Origin: Phytophthora sp. 'mugwort'
Taxonomy: Eukaryota > Oomycota > Peronosporomycetes > Peronosporales > Peronosporaceae
DNA length: 64,000 bases
Direction of reading: 5' to 3'
NCBI GenBank assembly: GCA_033558025.1
Contig: JAUCEF010000018.1
Location: 3,162,001 to 3,226,000 of the forward strand
Shown here: positions 22,680 to 34,394 of the stretch, one piece after another
Position numbering within the stretch: the stretch's first letter is position 1
Layout of the letters: each line of letters starts with the position of its first letter
Made by a program: the position numbers and the translations under genes
The notes under the pieces: model-generated
Seen by the model: only the letters and a program-made list of their open reading frames with translations
What the model was told of the DNA's origin: nothing
Database searches by the model: none

Positions 22680-23401
22680 CGTACACTCAATTTCAATTTA
22701 TTTTACTAAATCAGTAAGAAAAAGTCGACTTGATGGGAGGTGGATTCGATCTAATTGTGGTTATGTCGATCACCAGTCCCCAGCGCATAATATAGGTAGT
22801 ATTGAGCGTCACCGCGCTAGGCTTAACGCGGCCTCTGTTCCGCCACTCCTGCTTTCAATTGTAAAATCGCCAGGTAAGTGCATTGATCGCCTTGACGGGA
22901 GTTCAACAGGTGGCTAGTCTTCACAAACCTCCGGTGGTGGCTCGGTCGTGACTTGGTAAGTTGGTACGTTTTTCTACTACGAATTGTGTGTGAGGCTCCT
23001 ATAACACATTGTTGGTATTGTAAAAACTCAAGCAGTGGTTTTAATGGAAGAGTCTTGCAAACATTACAAGGAGACCGAGTCACCGGATAATTCATTACTT
23101 TACATTGGTACTTCGCAATACCTAGCAAGGTGTTCATATTAAACCCTAAGTACATGCATATATGCGCACTGACCTCGCCCATGTTTATGAGTGGCTAAGT
23201 TTTTTTAAGTCGGTCGCAAGTTATGCGATAACCTGAAAGTTACACTTTTATCGTACGCTTCCAGTCCAATTATTTTATTTTCAGCCAATCCGGACCACTG
23301 TACTTTTGTCAGCTGGTGTACTTTTTGGTGTGGTGCCAAGGGGGGGGGCCGATAAGGATGTGCCATACATTTGGACTGTTGCGCGCACCGGAGACGGTGG
23401 C
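22680..23401. other. Region upstream of MED12
   Basis: Contains a 119-aa minus-strand ORF (22823-23182) with no signal peptide or known motif. A G run of nine lies at 23340-23348. The proximal part presumably carries the MED12 promoter, but no clear oomycete initiator sequence was found. Confidence 0.35.
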
Positions 23402-26400
23402 ATGGAGAGTTACCATGCGAGCGACGGCAAGGCCGGCGGCGGCCGCTCTGGCAGTGGCGGTGTGCCTGTATACAAGGACCGCGGCTCTTCATCCCATGGC
23501 GGGCGCTCGGGCGGTGGCAGTAGCTACCAGCCGTCGGGTTCCACGGGCCGTGGGCTGCCGCGTCGGGGCTCGTCCAACTCGGTGGGTGGCGCGTCCTCGA
23601 GAGACCGGGAGAGAGACCGCAGCGACCGGGACCGCGACCGAGAACGTGACCGAGACCGCGACCGAGAACGCGACAGGGACCGCGAAGGACGCAGCCGTCC
23701 GCGCTCGCGGTCCCGGGACGCCAGTGGCAATTCCAGAGAGCGACGCAACAGCGGTGGCAGCAGCGGTAGTCGCAGCCCGTTCGGTGCGTCTGGCAGCCCA
23801 GCGCTGCGTCTGCGTGAGAGGAAGAACCTGCTATTGATGCACAGGACCGGTGCCCGGCGCAACGATCTGTCGCCCGCAGACACGGCCACGCGTGTCATCG
23901 GTATGGACACCAAGTACATGAAGGTAGGTCTCCACTAGTTGTTTATGAGCTGGCTTTGTAGTACGCTATGCTGCGTATATTGTTAGTTTTTTCTTATTTA
24001 CTGTGCGCTGGTGTTGATTTGATGGGATTTGATGTGGTGGTTAGGATCCGGAGCACCCGTACATTACAGACAAGCTGGCCATGTTCCCGAGCGTGTTCCC
24101 GACGAATGCCAATTTCCCAGAGGAGAAATTCCGCTTCCACGCGGTGCGCAACGCGGCGTTTGTGAGTCCGTTGCCGCGCGGGTTCAATCAGCAGTGGCAT
24201 CTGCAGTACTCGGCGTTTACAGACAAGAAATTGGCCATTTTTGACGACTTGACAAGGGCCACGCGTGCAATTCTCCGGTTACGCGAAGATGCGGTAGAAG
24301 CGGACAGTACGATAGTGGAAGCGTCGACGCCTCGCGCAGAGGATGGCGCAGTCGCGGCTACCGCAGCTGTCGAGCGTGCGTTCACAAACTATTTGATTCG
24401 CCATGTGCGACGGTTAGATGATCGTACCTGTCATATCTGGATGAGTGAGCTGGCGAGTGGCACGCGCAGTGCCGCAGAACTGACACAAACGCATGGTGTG
24501 CCCTTTAAGCAGTGGCGGGCAGTGCCGGGAGTATCCAAATGTCCGCTTCTTGAGGTTGTAGTGAGGTATCGACCCGGTTACGCTGAGGCCACATGGTTTA
24601 TACGGATAAATGTAGTATATACGGAAATGCGGGAGCTTCAGCGCGACAGTGGATTTCGGACAGGGGACTGGTTCTTTAGTCCTCGACGAAACCAGCGACG
24701 GAATCAGGGGTGGACCGACAAGTTGATAGATTACTTGCATTCGGTGGCGCGTCAGGCAGCATTGGACACCAGCACAGGAACGGAAAGCAGATCAGTGGAG
24801 GGATTAGTGAACAGACCAGCAGCGAATGGCGTTCAGGTATCTAGTATTAACAGCGGGGTGGCGTTATCTACAGCGGCTAGCCAGAGACCTGTACGACGCA
24901 CACAGATGGCCCCAAGGCTGCGGCACGGAGAGGTTCTAGCTCCAGCTACGGCTGGATCTGGTTCTGGAATTCAGACTGCTCCTGGTAGTGGTGGCGTCGA
25001 AAGTTCTTCTGCATCGCAGCTATCATGGCACGAGAAATGGTCGTACGTACTGAAGCTGTCGGAATACCAGTTTAAAATGGGACTGCTAGATCGCGCGCAC
25101 TACTTTGACGGACTCCTCTCGCTGCTGCAAAAAACATTAACGCCACGATCACAACGGGGAGTTATTGGAGCCACGCGGTGTTCGGCCATGCTGGCACTTG
25201 GAGTGAATGGTATCATGGAGTTGGTCTCGGTGATACAGAAGTTGCTACCAGAGATACTATTGTTCGCGGATGCAGTCCTGCTGCTAGTGAAAACAGTGCT
25301 GCAGCATCTGCGCTACCTGCTGCCTCCCGGTCAGCCAGTACCCCAAGAGACAACAGGTAGCGCATTGCAGGAAGAACTCCTGGTGGCCTTGTGCCAGTTG
25401 CTGCGCGATATCCTACTCAACGGCAACGACGTCCTCGTTCGTCTTGAGGAGAGTGGTAGGTCGTGTCTAATCTGCTGAAAGCTACAGCGCCATACTAACC
25501 ATAATGTCGTATATGTGTATACTCAGCACCTCCGTTATGGCCAGCCTTTGTATTCACAGATCGATTCTTCAATCGTGATGCTTATGGTGCTACAGCAATA
25601 CAGACCTGTATCAATCGCTGCCAGCGACAGAACAAGGAGATTGCTGGCCGTATTTTGCGATTACAACAGGCGTGTCCGTCACTAAGTTCCGTGGGTGGAG
25701 GTCAGGTCCTTGCTGCTACCATGCGCAATGAAGCACAGATTCTCCAGACGCTGGACCGCTTTCATCGCGTGGACTCAACCTCAGACTTGCACCGGGTATA
25801 TAGCGAAGTGTTCAGCCCCCTTCCTACTGTAAGTCCCAGTGGAAGTGGGTTCCCAATTGAGCTACCCGTCGACGTCGCAGCACTCTTCCTTATTTGCGAG
25901 TGGGCAGTGACAAATCAGCGACCGGCTGAATATCGATATTTATCTGCGCTTGCGTTGATCGAGATGCACAGCAACGCACTACTTGAATACGGCAAAGAGT
26001 ACGTGCACTGAGTATGTTTATTCCATGAGGAGGACAAGTAAACTGACGTGAAATGGCTGTGATACGATTTATTGAACAGTAAGAGGTTGTTACCTCACTG
26101 CGGACCTAAGGATCACCAAATGGTGCTTCAAAGCGCGCTGCAAAACTTCTTGCACCGTTACGAGCCGAAGGTTATCACGGAAGTTACTCAAGTTATCGAG
26201 CTTTTCTGTCTTCTTGTCCGGCGTCAATTGTTCAGTGTGTCCAGTTTTGTGGAATTCGCATCGTGTTGCAACGAAGCCGCAGCTTCAATGAACAACAGCC
26301 CACTGCTTACCCTAGCTGCTGGTGCTGGGGGTAGTGCTGGCATTGCGAAGAGAAGAGAATCGGCGCCGGTAGTTCACACTGCTTACAACATCGAATGCTC

Positions 26401-29400
26401 CCCAGGGCGAGGATACAAGTCCAATGATATCCATATGCTATCCTCGAGCGACCGACTGAAGCTGTATTTATGGCAGCTCCCGCGCAGTCCATTCCCGCTT
26501 CCGACGTGCGTACCAATGCTCCCAGACGACAGCTATGATGGTGAATTGAACTACTTACGCTGGCTCGAGGTCATGGAGCTTCGCCGTGAACATCTCAACT
26601 ACTCGAAGACACTGGAGCGTGCTCAATCACTCTGCATCTACGTATTCCACACACACGGCCAAGCTAATGATACACCGATGGTTGGAACGCCTGGAACCGC
26701 TGGTGCCACTCCAGCTGTTGGAAGCATCAGCTCAGGAGACAGTAACAAAGTACTGAAGGAGGTGGAGTACCAGGGCAAAGTGGGCGAGTTGGTGTCAGCT
26801 GTGAAGACCATGTGCGGACATGACAAAGGAAGGTTCACGCGCTGGTTTCTACACAATATTTACGAAGAGAACACCTTTTTCCGATTCTCCGACTATGGAA
26901 GTGTTGAGCACGTGATGCGGCTTGTGTGCCTGGTGCTCGAAATCGTGGATGTGTTAGCGCTTCTTGAGGTACTCGTGCATTTCCTGCGGCGTTCGCCATG
27001 CTTCCTGGTCAAGAATGTCGTGCTGGCTATGATTGAACGCCACGAACTTGCGTTCTGTGCCACAGACCAAATCCCATTCCTGCTGCAGTCGTTTGTGGAT
27101 CGTTTCCACCGTATTCCAAAGAACGCTGATGATAAGACCGGCAACGTGGCTCAATTCTTCTGCAAAATGTACTATGCTCATATCAAGAAGAAGGAGATTG
27201 CCAAGCTAGATTTGCCCTTTGCACTGCTCAAACCGATTGCAGAAACAGCAAGGAAGAACCAAGATGCAGCGACAGCGGGAGGGAACGTGAATGGCTCGGG
27301 TGCTAATGCAAACGGTACTGGGGCCAACGGGAATCAAAAGAAAGATCTGTCGCTAGAAGCTACGAACCCGATCGTGCGCATTCCACCACCTCGCGAAGTT
27401 TTACCTCCAGAGCTAAAGAGCGCGCTGGCCAGGTCATTTAAAGCCTTGCAGGCGCGTTCCTTTGAAGGTCCTGACGCCGATGGTAAGCAGACGCCAGCGA
27501 CTCCTGGTGTTGGAAGCAGTACCCCGCTCCAAAGTCCCAACAATATGAGCCAAGATGCAACTTCGACCGAGTCAGTGGCAGCTTTCGAGCCCAATTATGC
27601 GAGTCTGTCATGGCAGGAGGTTGTTGGCGAAGCCACACCCGCAGCCGAAGCGAAATGCCGCGATAGCGCTATTGATTTTGCAGTGAACGCCATCAATATG
27701 AGCATGACATCTTCCTCTGTGGGATCGACGAATGCGAATGCTACACGGGAGCGGCGCACGCCTAACTACGTGTTCTTCTTCCGAGCTGTGCTGAGCGAAG
27801 CTATGGACAAATGGATGGCCAACATTTCGGCACGGATCAAGTCAAACTGCAAGCGACCGATCACAACGCCGCATTATCTGCACCGGTGCGTGCGTCTGAT
27901 TCGTGAGGTCGTGGAACAACATCCTGATAATGGCGAGGAGTTTAGCGAAAAGTTCGCCAACACTTTGGTCGTGTGGCTACAGAAGGAAGTATTGCCAGGC
28001 TTTGCTGGTAGCGACACGCCCAAACGCTCGCGAAATCCATTCTTGAATGCAGATAACAGCAAGGAGGCGTTCGCACTCAACCAAAAGGGCCGTCTGGACC
28101 GCCTGCAGTACGGACTCAAGAGCTTTTTGGTCTCTTTGGTTGTGCATAAAGTCTTAGACCTATCCCAGGTGCTTCGATTGGTGCTCGTGCCGCTGTTCCC
28201 GCGACTGGTACGATTTAGCAAGATGTTACTTTCTTGTTGCTGAAATATTGTTGATTAACTTGTCTTCTTGTCTGTTTTTGTGCTACTAGCGCCGCGCATC
28301 CCGTGACCCACCGCCAAACCTGCCGACACAGCTGCTCGCTATGGCGCTTGTTTTCCAACTATTCTCTGAACCTCCTCAGAATTTACTGCTTGAGCCGCAA
28401 AAATTGGTTATGTTCGACGAGCCTTTGGTGAGTGGTTGTTATATTCTTTTCAGCGGAATTATACTGACTCATTTTGTCATTTATCACGACGATGTAGACG
28501 AAATATCACTTGCGTTTCTTGCGCTCACAGGTGCCAGCCTGCTTGATGTTCCCGTTGTGCTTTCTGCTGTGCCAGATCTCATACCAAATGGAGGATAACT
28601 TTTTACTTCGCAAACGCGAAGAACGTGGCACGCTGGCGAGTCTCACGCTGTTCAACTTGACGTCCGATGGGATTGTTCGCGACACCGTTTTCCACGACAC
28701 GAAAGAGGCCCGTGAAAAGCATATTCTCCCGGTTTACCACAAGAAACAGTGGCATACGGCCGTTCTACTAACGCATTTTTTCCGGCCGCCTTCATCGCCG
28801 GCAGAGGACGGGAATGGACAAGTGCAGTTGCTCAAAGTGGACCAGATTATCGATCAAATGAACGTCTGGACACTTCATCGCGGAGGCTCCATCTACCTCG
28901 ACTTGCAAATGAGTCGGCAACAGCAGAAGGTGAAGCGGTCCAAGCGTCGCTCACGACCCCAACGTCAGCAAACACCTCAGCATCCGACAGGTCTCAACAA
29001 ACGCAAAGCACCTCAAGGAGAGCTCTCTACGCGTTCTAGTAAGCGCGCAGCTGTGGATAGCGGCGAAGGTGTTGTGCCAGCTGCTGTTAATGGCTTTGCC
29101 GACAGCAAAACATCTCTCAGTGGCCAAGCAGATAACGAGGTCTCGTTTGGTGGAAGTCTACTGGGTAGTCACTTTTCAGATGGAGAAGAAGATGCCGACG
29201 ATGATGATCTTGTGCTCGAGTTGGGCTTTGACGAGTCAAGTAGTGCCACCGAAATTCTGTCGAGTCTGATCGTCTTACGCACCCTAAAGCGCAGCTCGCG
29301 ACCGCCTCCTGGGGTAGGATCGACTTCGTTGTCATCGTCTTCTTCGACGTCGTCATCCGTATCAGTGCCCCAGACAACATCAGCAACAATCACTACGCTC

Positions 29401-30541
29401 TCGTCATCGTCACCTCTTGCTACACCGAAGCTCTATGGGACTCCGCATCATGTGCACCACGGAGACGGAAGCGATGGCAAACATCGCGGTGGTACACCAG
29501 GTCCAAACGATGCGTTCAAGAAGAGAGCGCCGACTCCGGCGCTTCCAATGACTGCTGCAGCCATGCAGAGCTCTTTGACTTCGTGTGAAGCTCGTATGCT
29601 TGAGGCAGCCCGAGAGGCTCAAGACTCAGCGGTGGCATCTTTGTATGCTGCGACAGTGTGCAGCATCTCGAGACGTGCCATGGGATCAGTAATTGCCAAG
29701 ACCCTCCAGATTCTCGAAGATGATGTCAAGCACACACAACCAGACAAGTTTGCGCGACAGCTCAACACGACGTCAGTAGTGCATCTCGTGGGTGGCATTA
29801 TGTGCACACCTCCTGGCAATGCCTTTTTGCCGCGATACATGATGTCACTCGCTACTCAACTGGAATGGCTGTACGAAGGTTGTACGCTTTATGACAAGCA
29901 GCTTCTGTCCGCATCGGCTGAATCAGGTCTGCGCAACAGCCTTTTCCAGCGTCGACTTCGATGCAAATTGGCTGTGCGTCTTCAGCTTGTGGGCGTGATT
30001 GGACCAAGCAAACATGCGGTTTTGACCATTTGTTACCGTGATCGCATTGTGAAGACGCTGTTTGCATTGCTTGGGACGTCGGTAGTCTCCTCTGGGCCAG
30101 GACTTTCGCTCTTCAGCTGGATTCTCGACCTCATCCCGATCGTCAACGCGTCCGTCCTCCACGATAGACAATTCGTAAGTATCTCGAGCTGCTACGTCGT
30201 GACATGCGCAGGACGTTAGCCCGACTGACAGACTTTATTGATGCAATTTCTTTTAGGAACTTGTGGAAGCATTGCAGCTCCCTGATAAACTCAAGCGGCG
30301 AGTTTGGTCAGTGCTGCCGCGTCCAGTGAACATGTTTGGGGCAGCAAATGTATTCGTGGGTCGCACTGCGACGCCATCGACTCAAAGTGATGCTGTCTCG
30401 AAGGAAAACAAGCTGGAGTATGCACCCGTCGACCCGTGGGGTCTTCTGGAACACGTGCCGCAGCTGCCTAGCGACACTCTCGTGACAGCATTGCCTAACC
30501 AGATTCCAAAGCGACCACGGCGAGTCTTTCGATGCGTGTGA
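23402..30541 (+). CDS. MED12: Mediator of RNA polymerase II transcription subunit 12 (MED12)
   Basis: Large scaffold subunit of the Mediator kinase module (with CDK8, cyclin C and MED13) in the nucleus. Exons 23402-23923, 24045-25455, 25527-25998, 26080-28207, 28290-28427, 28531-30174 and 30257-30541 join in frame to 2199 aa, close to animal MED12 length. The N-terminus (about residues 60-110) is a long Arg/Asp repeat. The MED12 N-terminal domain follows (VIGMDTKYM, KCPLLEVVVRYRPGYAEATW). The hallmark LCEWAV region appears as ALFLICEWAVTNQRPAEYRY in exon 3. Downstream are long helical regions with Ser/Thr/Asn-rich linkers and an acidic patch (DGEEDADDDDLVLELGFDES) with a poly-Ser run. The start is the first ATG in frame. 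Flanking genes are also transcription and chromatin factors. No frame break was found. Confidence 0.92.
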
Positions 30542-31600
30542 GTTGCCGGATTCGCACACTTGAGCGCCACTTTTGCAGGTAAATTTGACAGTTGTCACCT
30601 TGTGAAGGAAGAAGTGGCAACCCTTATGTAATATGGTTTGTAGACCCAAGTCTACTACCAACAGAACGCAAGCAAGAACATATTTAAAGCAAAAGAATGC
30701 ATTTCGTCGCCTTGCACTGCTAAGATGGGCATGTGTACGAACGTAATGGCTCTGAATTTTTTTTTTTGCAGGATTGTCATCTTCTGTGCTTACAGGGCTG
30801 TAGAAGTCTCCGTTTTCACGTCGTCGTCAATGTTGTCCCTACGAAAAAAAAATTTCTTGGTAAAGTTACAAGCTTGGTAGCAATTTTTGAGTTTCTTTGT
30901 CGGAGAGCGACGCGCCACGAGGTCTCAAACCGCACTGACATGTCATTCTGACGATAACAAGTGAGAACAGTAGGAACCACAAGACTACGACAAAACCATC
31001 GCGTTGACATCCTTCGGTGTCGAACCAATCCATCGCCAGCCGAAAGGCGTGAAGTCATTTTTGACGCCCATTGATTTTAAAACAATCTAGCATGACAACC
31101 GCAGCTTCAGGAAGCTTCAGCAGAATAGCACGTGAATGGCTAAGCGCAAGTCAAACCATAAACCCGAAAACTCGCATCTCTTTCGTGGCGTTCTGAACGT
31201 GGGCGCCTGAGCTTTTGCAGTGCAAACACAACCGCTGCACAGTACCTACTTGTAATCGATGTGATGGCGCTGCGCTTTAACCCTCCGTCGGCTCAGCACT
31301 AAATGTGTCATTTGATGACAATGTGGCAGACTGATACGATGCATCTGTGTGGAAGTTTTGCTGCTTGTGAGTCGAGTGCTTGATACCCAGTATTTTTCGC
31401 GAACTGCGTACTAAGCGTTTGTTAAGATCCCTGAAACAAATGAAGAAGTATCTTTCACTCAAATGTTTACAACAAAATGACTTGGAAGGGCTTTTCACAG
31501 ATTTCAGTTAAAATTATTTTTTCTTGTGTATTTCCATTAGTGATGAGGAATGTCTTCATTCATTTTTATTGTACTTGCCCTGGCCGGACGTCACATGTGC
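30542..31600. other. Intergenic region between MED12 and the convergent EF-hand gene
   Basis: About 1.06 kb. Short ORFs on both strands show no domain. It includes T and A homopolymers (30757-30768 and 30844-30852) and probably both 3' UTRs. No structured RNA was recognised. Confidence 0.5.
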
Positions 31601-33178
31601 TCACGTTTCTTCCTCGAGACCTACCCAGGATTCAAAGGCCATGAGGAACTCCTTGAAGTGGATTGTGCCATCACCGTCCCAGTCCATCTCCATGAAACGC
31701 TGCTCCCAAATTGCTTGGTTGCTGGAGTCGTTACTCGTGCCTGTCACGAACGTTTACACAAGCGTAAGATTCATGGTCATACGATGCTAACAACAAAATA
31801 CAAAGTTAAAACAAAATGTGTACCTTTGCCGAGATCTCGGGTGGACATCATTTTCGTTGGGGGGTAGAGGGCCATTGAACTCTGTAGCTTCGCTGACATC
31901 TCAGAGCTGTGCCATCGCAAATGTCAGATATTATTGCGCCCTAACTTCCCCCGAATAGAAAGCATGACACGAACCGATTAATCATGCCATTACCATCCCT
32001 ATCAAACCATACAAATGCATCGACAGCAAGCTGGAATGCGAGTCGAAGCTTGTTTCCCTGTAAGATATGAACCCGTTAAGACCCAAAGAAACAAGAAATT
32101 TGCATTGCAGCTGAAATCAGATCTCTTACCTCTCCAAATAAAATGGACTGACTCAATCCAGATGAAGAAGCCATGTTGCTGCTGGTTTGAGACCTTATTT
32201 TTCACACAAAGTGAAATGTCAGCACAAAGGAAAGGGCCAATTTTTTTGTCGGCATTGCTGAGTTCTTACATCGGAGCGTAGAAAATGCTGAGTTGCTTTT
32301 CCTGCTCACCTTCCAGAGATGGAATTTTCTGTTATGGGGTGTGAGAAACCAGCACCACCGTCAAAGTTTGCTAACACACTGGGCTTCAAGGAAATTTTTT
32401 ACATGAAGAACGAAGCCGATCGCAAGACAGACGAGATATTCCTTGAAGTTGAGCTTGCCGTCCTTCAGCATATCGGATTCCTCGAAAACTTGGCCGATCT
32501 CCTCGGCAGAGAAGTTCGCTCCCAGCTGCTCAAAGACTCCGGAGAGATCGCTGAACTCGATGTATCCTTTGTCTTCTTTGTCAAACGCACAGAAAGTCGA
32601 GCGAGCGCTGTTGAATGCCTCCTGCAGCGCCAAACATCATGATCAGCAGCGACACTCTAAAAACACAACTTCAAGACCAGCGCATACTCACGGCAGCCTG
32701 CGGGAACTTAAGCAGAATCCGAGTGAATTGGCTGCGTAAGTAGAAACCCACCCAACATGTTAGCAAATAATTGGTCATACAGGCGGTGGTAACCTCTTTT
32801 CTCTTTGTGCTGTCTCGTACTTGTTCTTTTCCTTGTCATGCGGCGACCGCTCCTGCCAGCGCTGTTTGAGCGCATTGGTGATCCTTCGTCCAAACAAATC
32901 GAACGTTAGTGCAATTGAACACGTTGGCTGAAGCAACTTTATGGCAATCCGCACTTCTGATCCAGCGCAGTGGGTGGTCGCGGCGTCTGTTCTACCGGTC
33001 GAATGCTCGCGATATTGGCCGTCAGTAGTTTGGCCACGTGCCCGCTGAGCGGCGCCCCAGGCTGCAGGTTGTCCGCCAGTGCCGGCGAGGAGGCGGCAGC
33101 CCCGGCTGCCACTCTTGGCGTCAAGCTGGAGTCATCAGCACGCGATGAGCTTCTCAGGATCGACGGCGTATTCCCCAT
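31601..33178 (-). CDS. N-myristoylation-type EF-hand calcium-binding protein
   Basis: Starts MGNTPSILRSSS at 33178; a Gly at position 2 followed by a Ser/Thr-type context fits N-myristoylation, so membrane anchoring is likely. Exon 1 appears to end near 33000 (RP|gtagaac) and to splice to PTCSIALTFDLFGRR. Further exons carry CAFDKEDKGYIEFSDL, ESDMLKDGKLNFKEYLV, AFVWFDRDGNGMI and MEMDWDGDGTIHFKEFLMAF: at least four EF-hand loops, the last ending VGLEEET at 31603. The 3' exons (around 31560-32340) are short and two joins could not be resolved in frame, so either small exons were missed or there is a frameshift. It resembles calcineurin B/calmodulin-like sensors; partner unknown. It is transcribed divergently from TAF13. 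Confidence 0.8.
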
Positions 33179-33354
33179 ATCTCGAATTGTGAGCAGAATT
33201 GCAAGTGACGTAGTGCAACTTGCCGTTGAAGTTATTTTAAGCGTTCTTTTGACCAATGAACTTCCGTCTGAGGACGAAACCCACTGAAGCTGAACCGCAT
33301 TTTCTGCCAGTCTTATACATGAAGCGGGTTCCGTAGTATTTTAGGGCAAAGAGC
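33179..33354. promoter_or_regulatory. Shared divergent promoter region, EF-hand gene and TAF13
   Basis: Only 176 bp separate the two start codons, so both promoters must lie here. A pyrimidine-rich CCGCATTTTCTGCC near 33296 on the + strand loosely resembles the oomycete initiator (YCAYTYY). No TATA box is obvious. Confidence 0.45.
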
Positions 33355-34077
33355 ATGAGCAAGACCGCGGACGCGGCCAACGGCAGCGCGGCCAAAAAGA
33401 AGGCGGCGCCCAAGCCTCGCAAGCGCAAGACCAGCGACGTGGGCGCCGCTTCCAAGGCCGGTAGTTCGCCGGCCAAACGTTTTGCGACCGATGCAGGGGT
33501 AGCAGCCGTGATGAACGGCTCTGGTGGGGAAGCTCACGCCGGCCAACCGGCTCCGCTCAAGCCATTCCTGCGCGGGGAGCTGATCGAGAGCAGTAGGTCT
33601 TGCGTTGAGAACGCAGCTGATGTCGTTGCAGATAGGGACAATGTATTAATACCTACCGTATTCCTGTGGTGCTTCTTCCTTAATCTGTTTAAACTCGCAG
33701 TCAAGCACATGCTTTTCGGCTTCGGCGACGAGGCCGAGCCGCTGGACGAAACGGCTGAGCTCATGGAGGACCTCGTGGTCGAATATGTGCACGCCATGGT
33801 ATGTTCGGCATCCTGAGCGGGCGAGATCCGTTGTGATACAGTGATAACATCAGGGTATAACGTTGACATTGTCACCTTTTTGCGTTGTGGTTTGCAGACC
33901 AAGAAGGCGATGGAGCTGGCCACAATTAAGGGCAAGCTTGACACCGAGTGCTTCATCTTTTTGATCCGCAAGGACCCGGAACGCTACGACCGCATTGCCG
34001 AGCTGCTGCGTGCGAACGACGAGTTCCGCGCCGTGCTCAATAGCGGCTTCGATCCGAGCGACGAGAAGATGTATTGA
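33355..34077 (+). CDS. TAF13: Transcription initiation factor TFIID subunit 13 (TAF13)
   Basis: Histone-fold subunit of TFIID that pairs with TAF11 and helps load TBP on promoters. Exons 33355-33592, 33701-33798 and 33898-34077 give 171 aa exactly in frame. Residues 1-75 are a basic, Ala/Lys-rich extension (KKKAAPKPRKRKTSD) with likely nuclear-localising function, longer than in animal TAF13. The TAF13 histone fold then runs from about residue 78: HMLFGFGDEAEPLDETAELM, EDLVVEYVHAMTKKAM, CFIFLIRKDPERYDRI, LLRANDEF. The 'MxFGFGD' and 'FLIRKDPxxxxR' phrases are diagnostic of the family. The intron in the middle of the fold is confirmed by protein continuity. Confidence 0.95.
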
Positions 34078-34394
34078 TCGATCAATGCGGCTTAAGTAAT
34101 GGTTCTGGAACACGCACGTCGTTGTGGTTGAACTGACCAAGTGGTTCTTGGCGTCTGTAAGGATATCTCAGCATTAGCGTTCAACCATTACTGAGACAGT
34201 AACTGAGCGAGTTGGCATGGTACGTCCCTCGCTTCACTGACTGCTCTCTGCAATCTGATTTGTACAAACGTATACGTCACTCTTGTTTTTTCGCGGGTCT
34301 GAACCTGCGCCTGTTTCTGGCCAACTTTTAGGAAGTACCGTGCGCATTGCTCACTGAAGCGCCTGTGATTTCTATTCTGTCCGTGCATGGCCAG

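Noticed and set aside
23524..23919. Minus-strand ORF opposite MED12 exon 1 with Arg/Ser repeats
   Set aside because: It is the antisense shadow of the Arg/Asp repeat; the sense strand splices into MED12.
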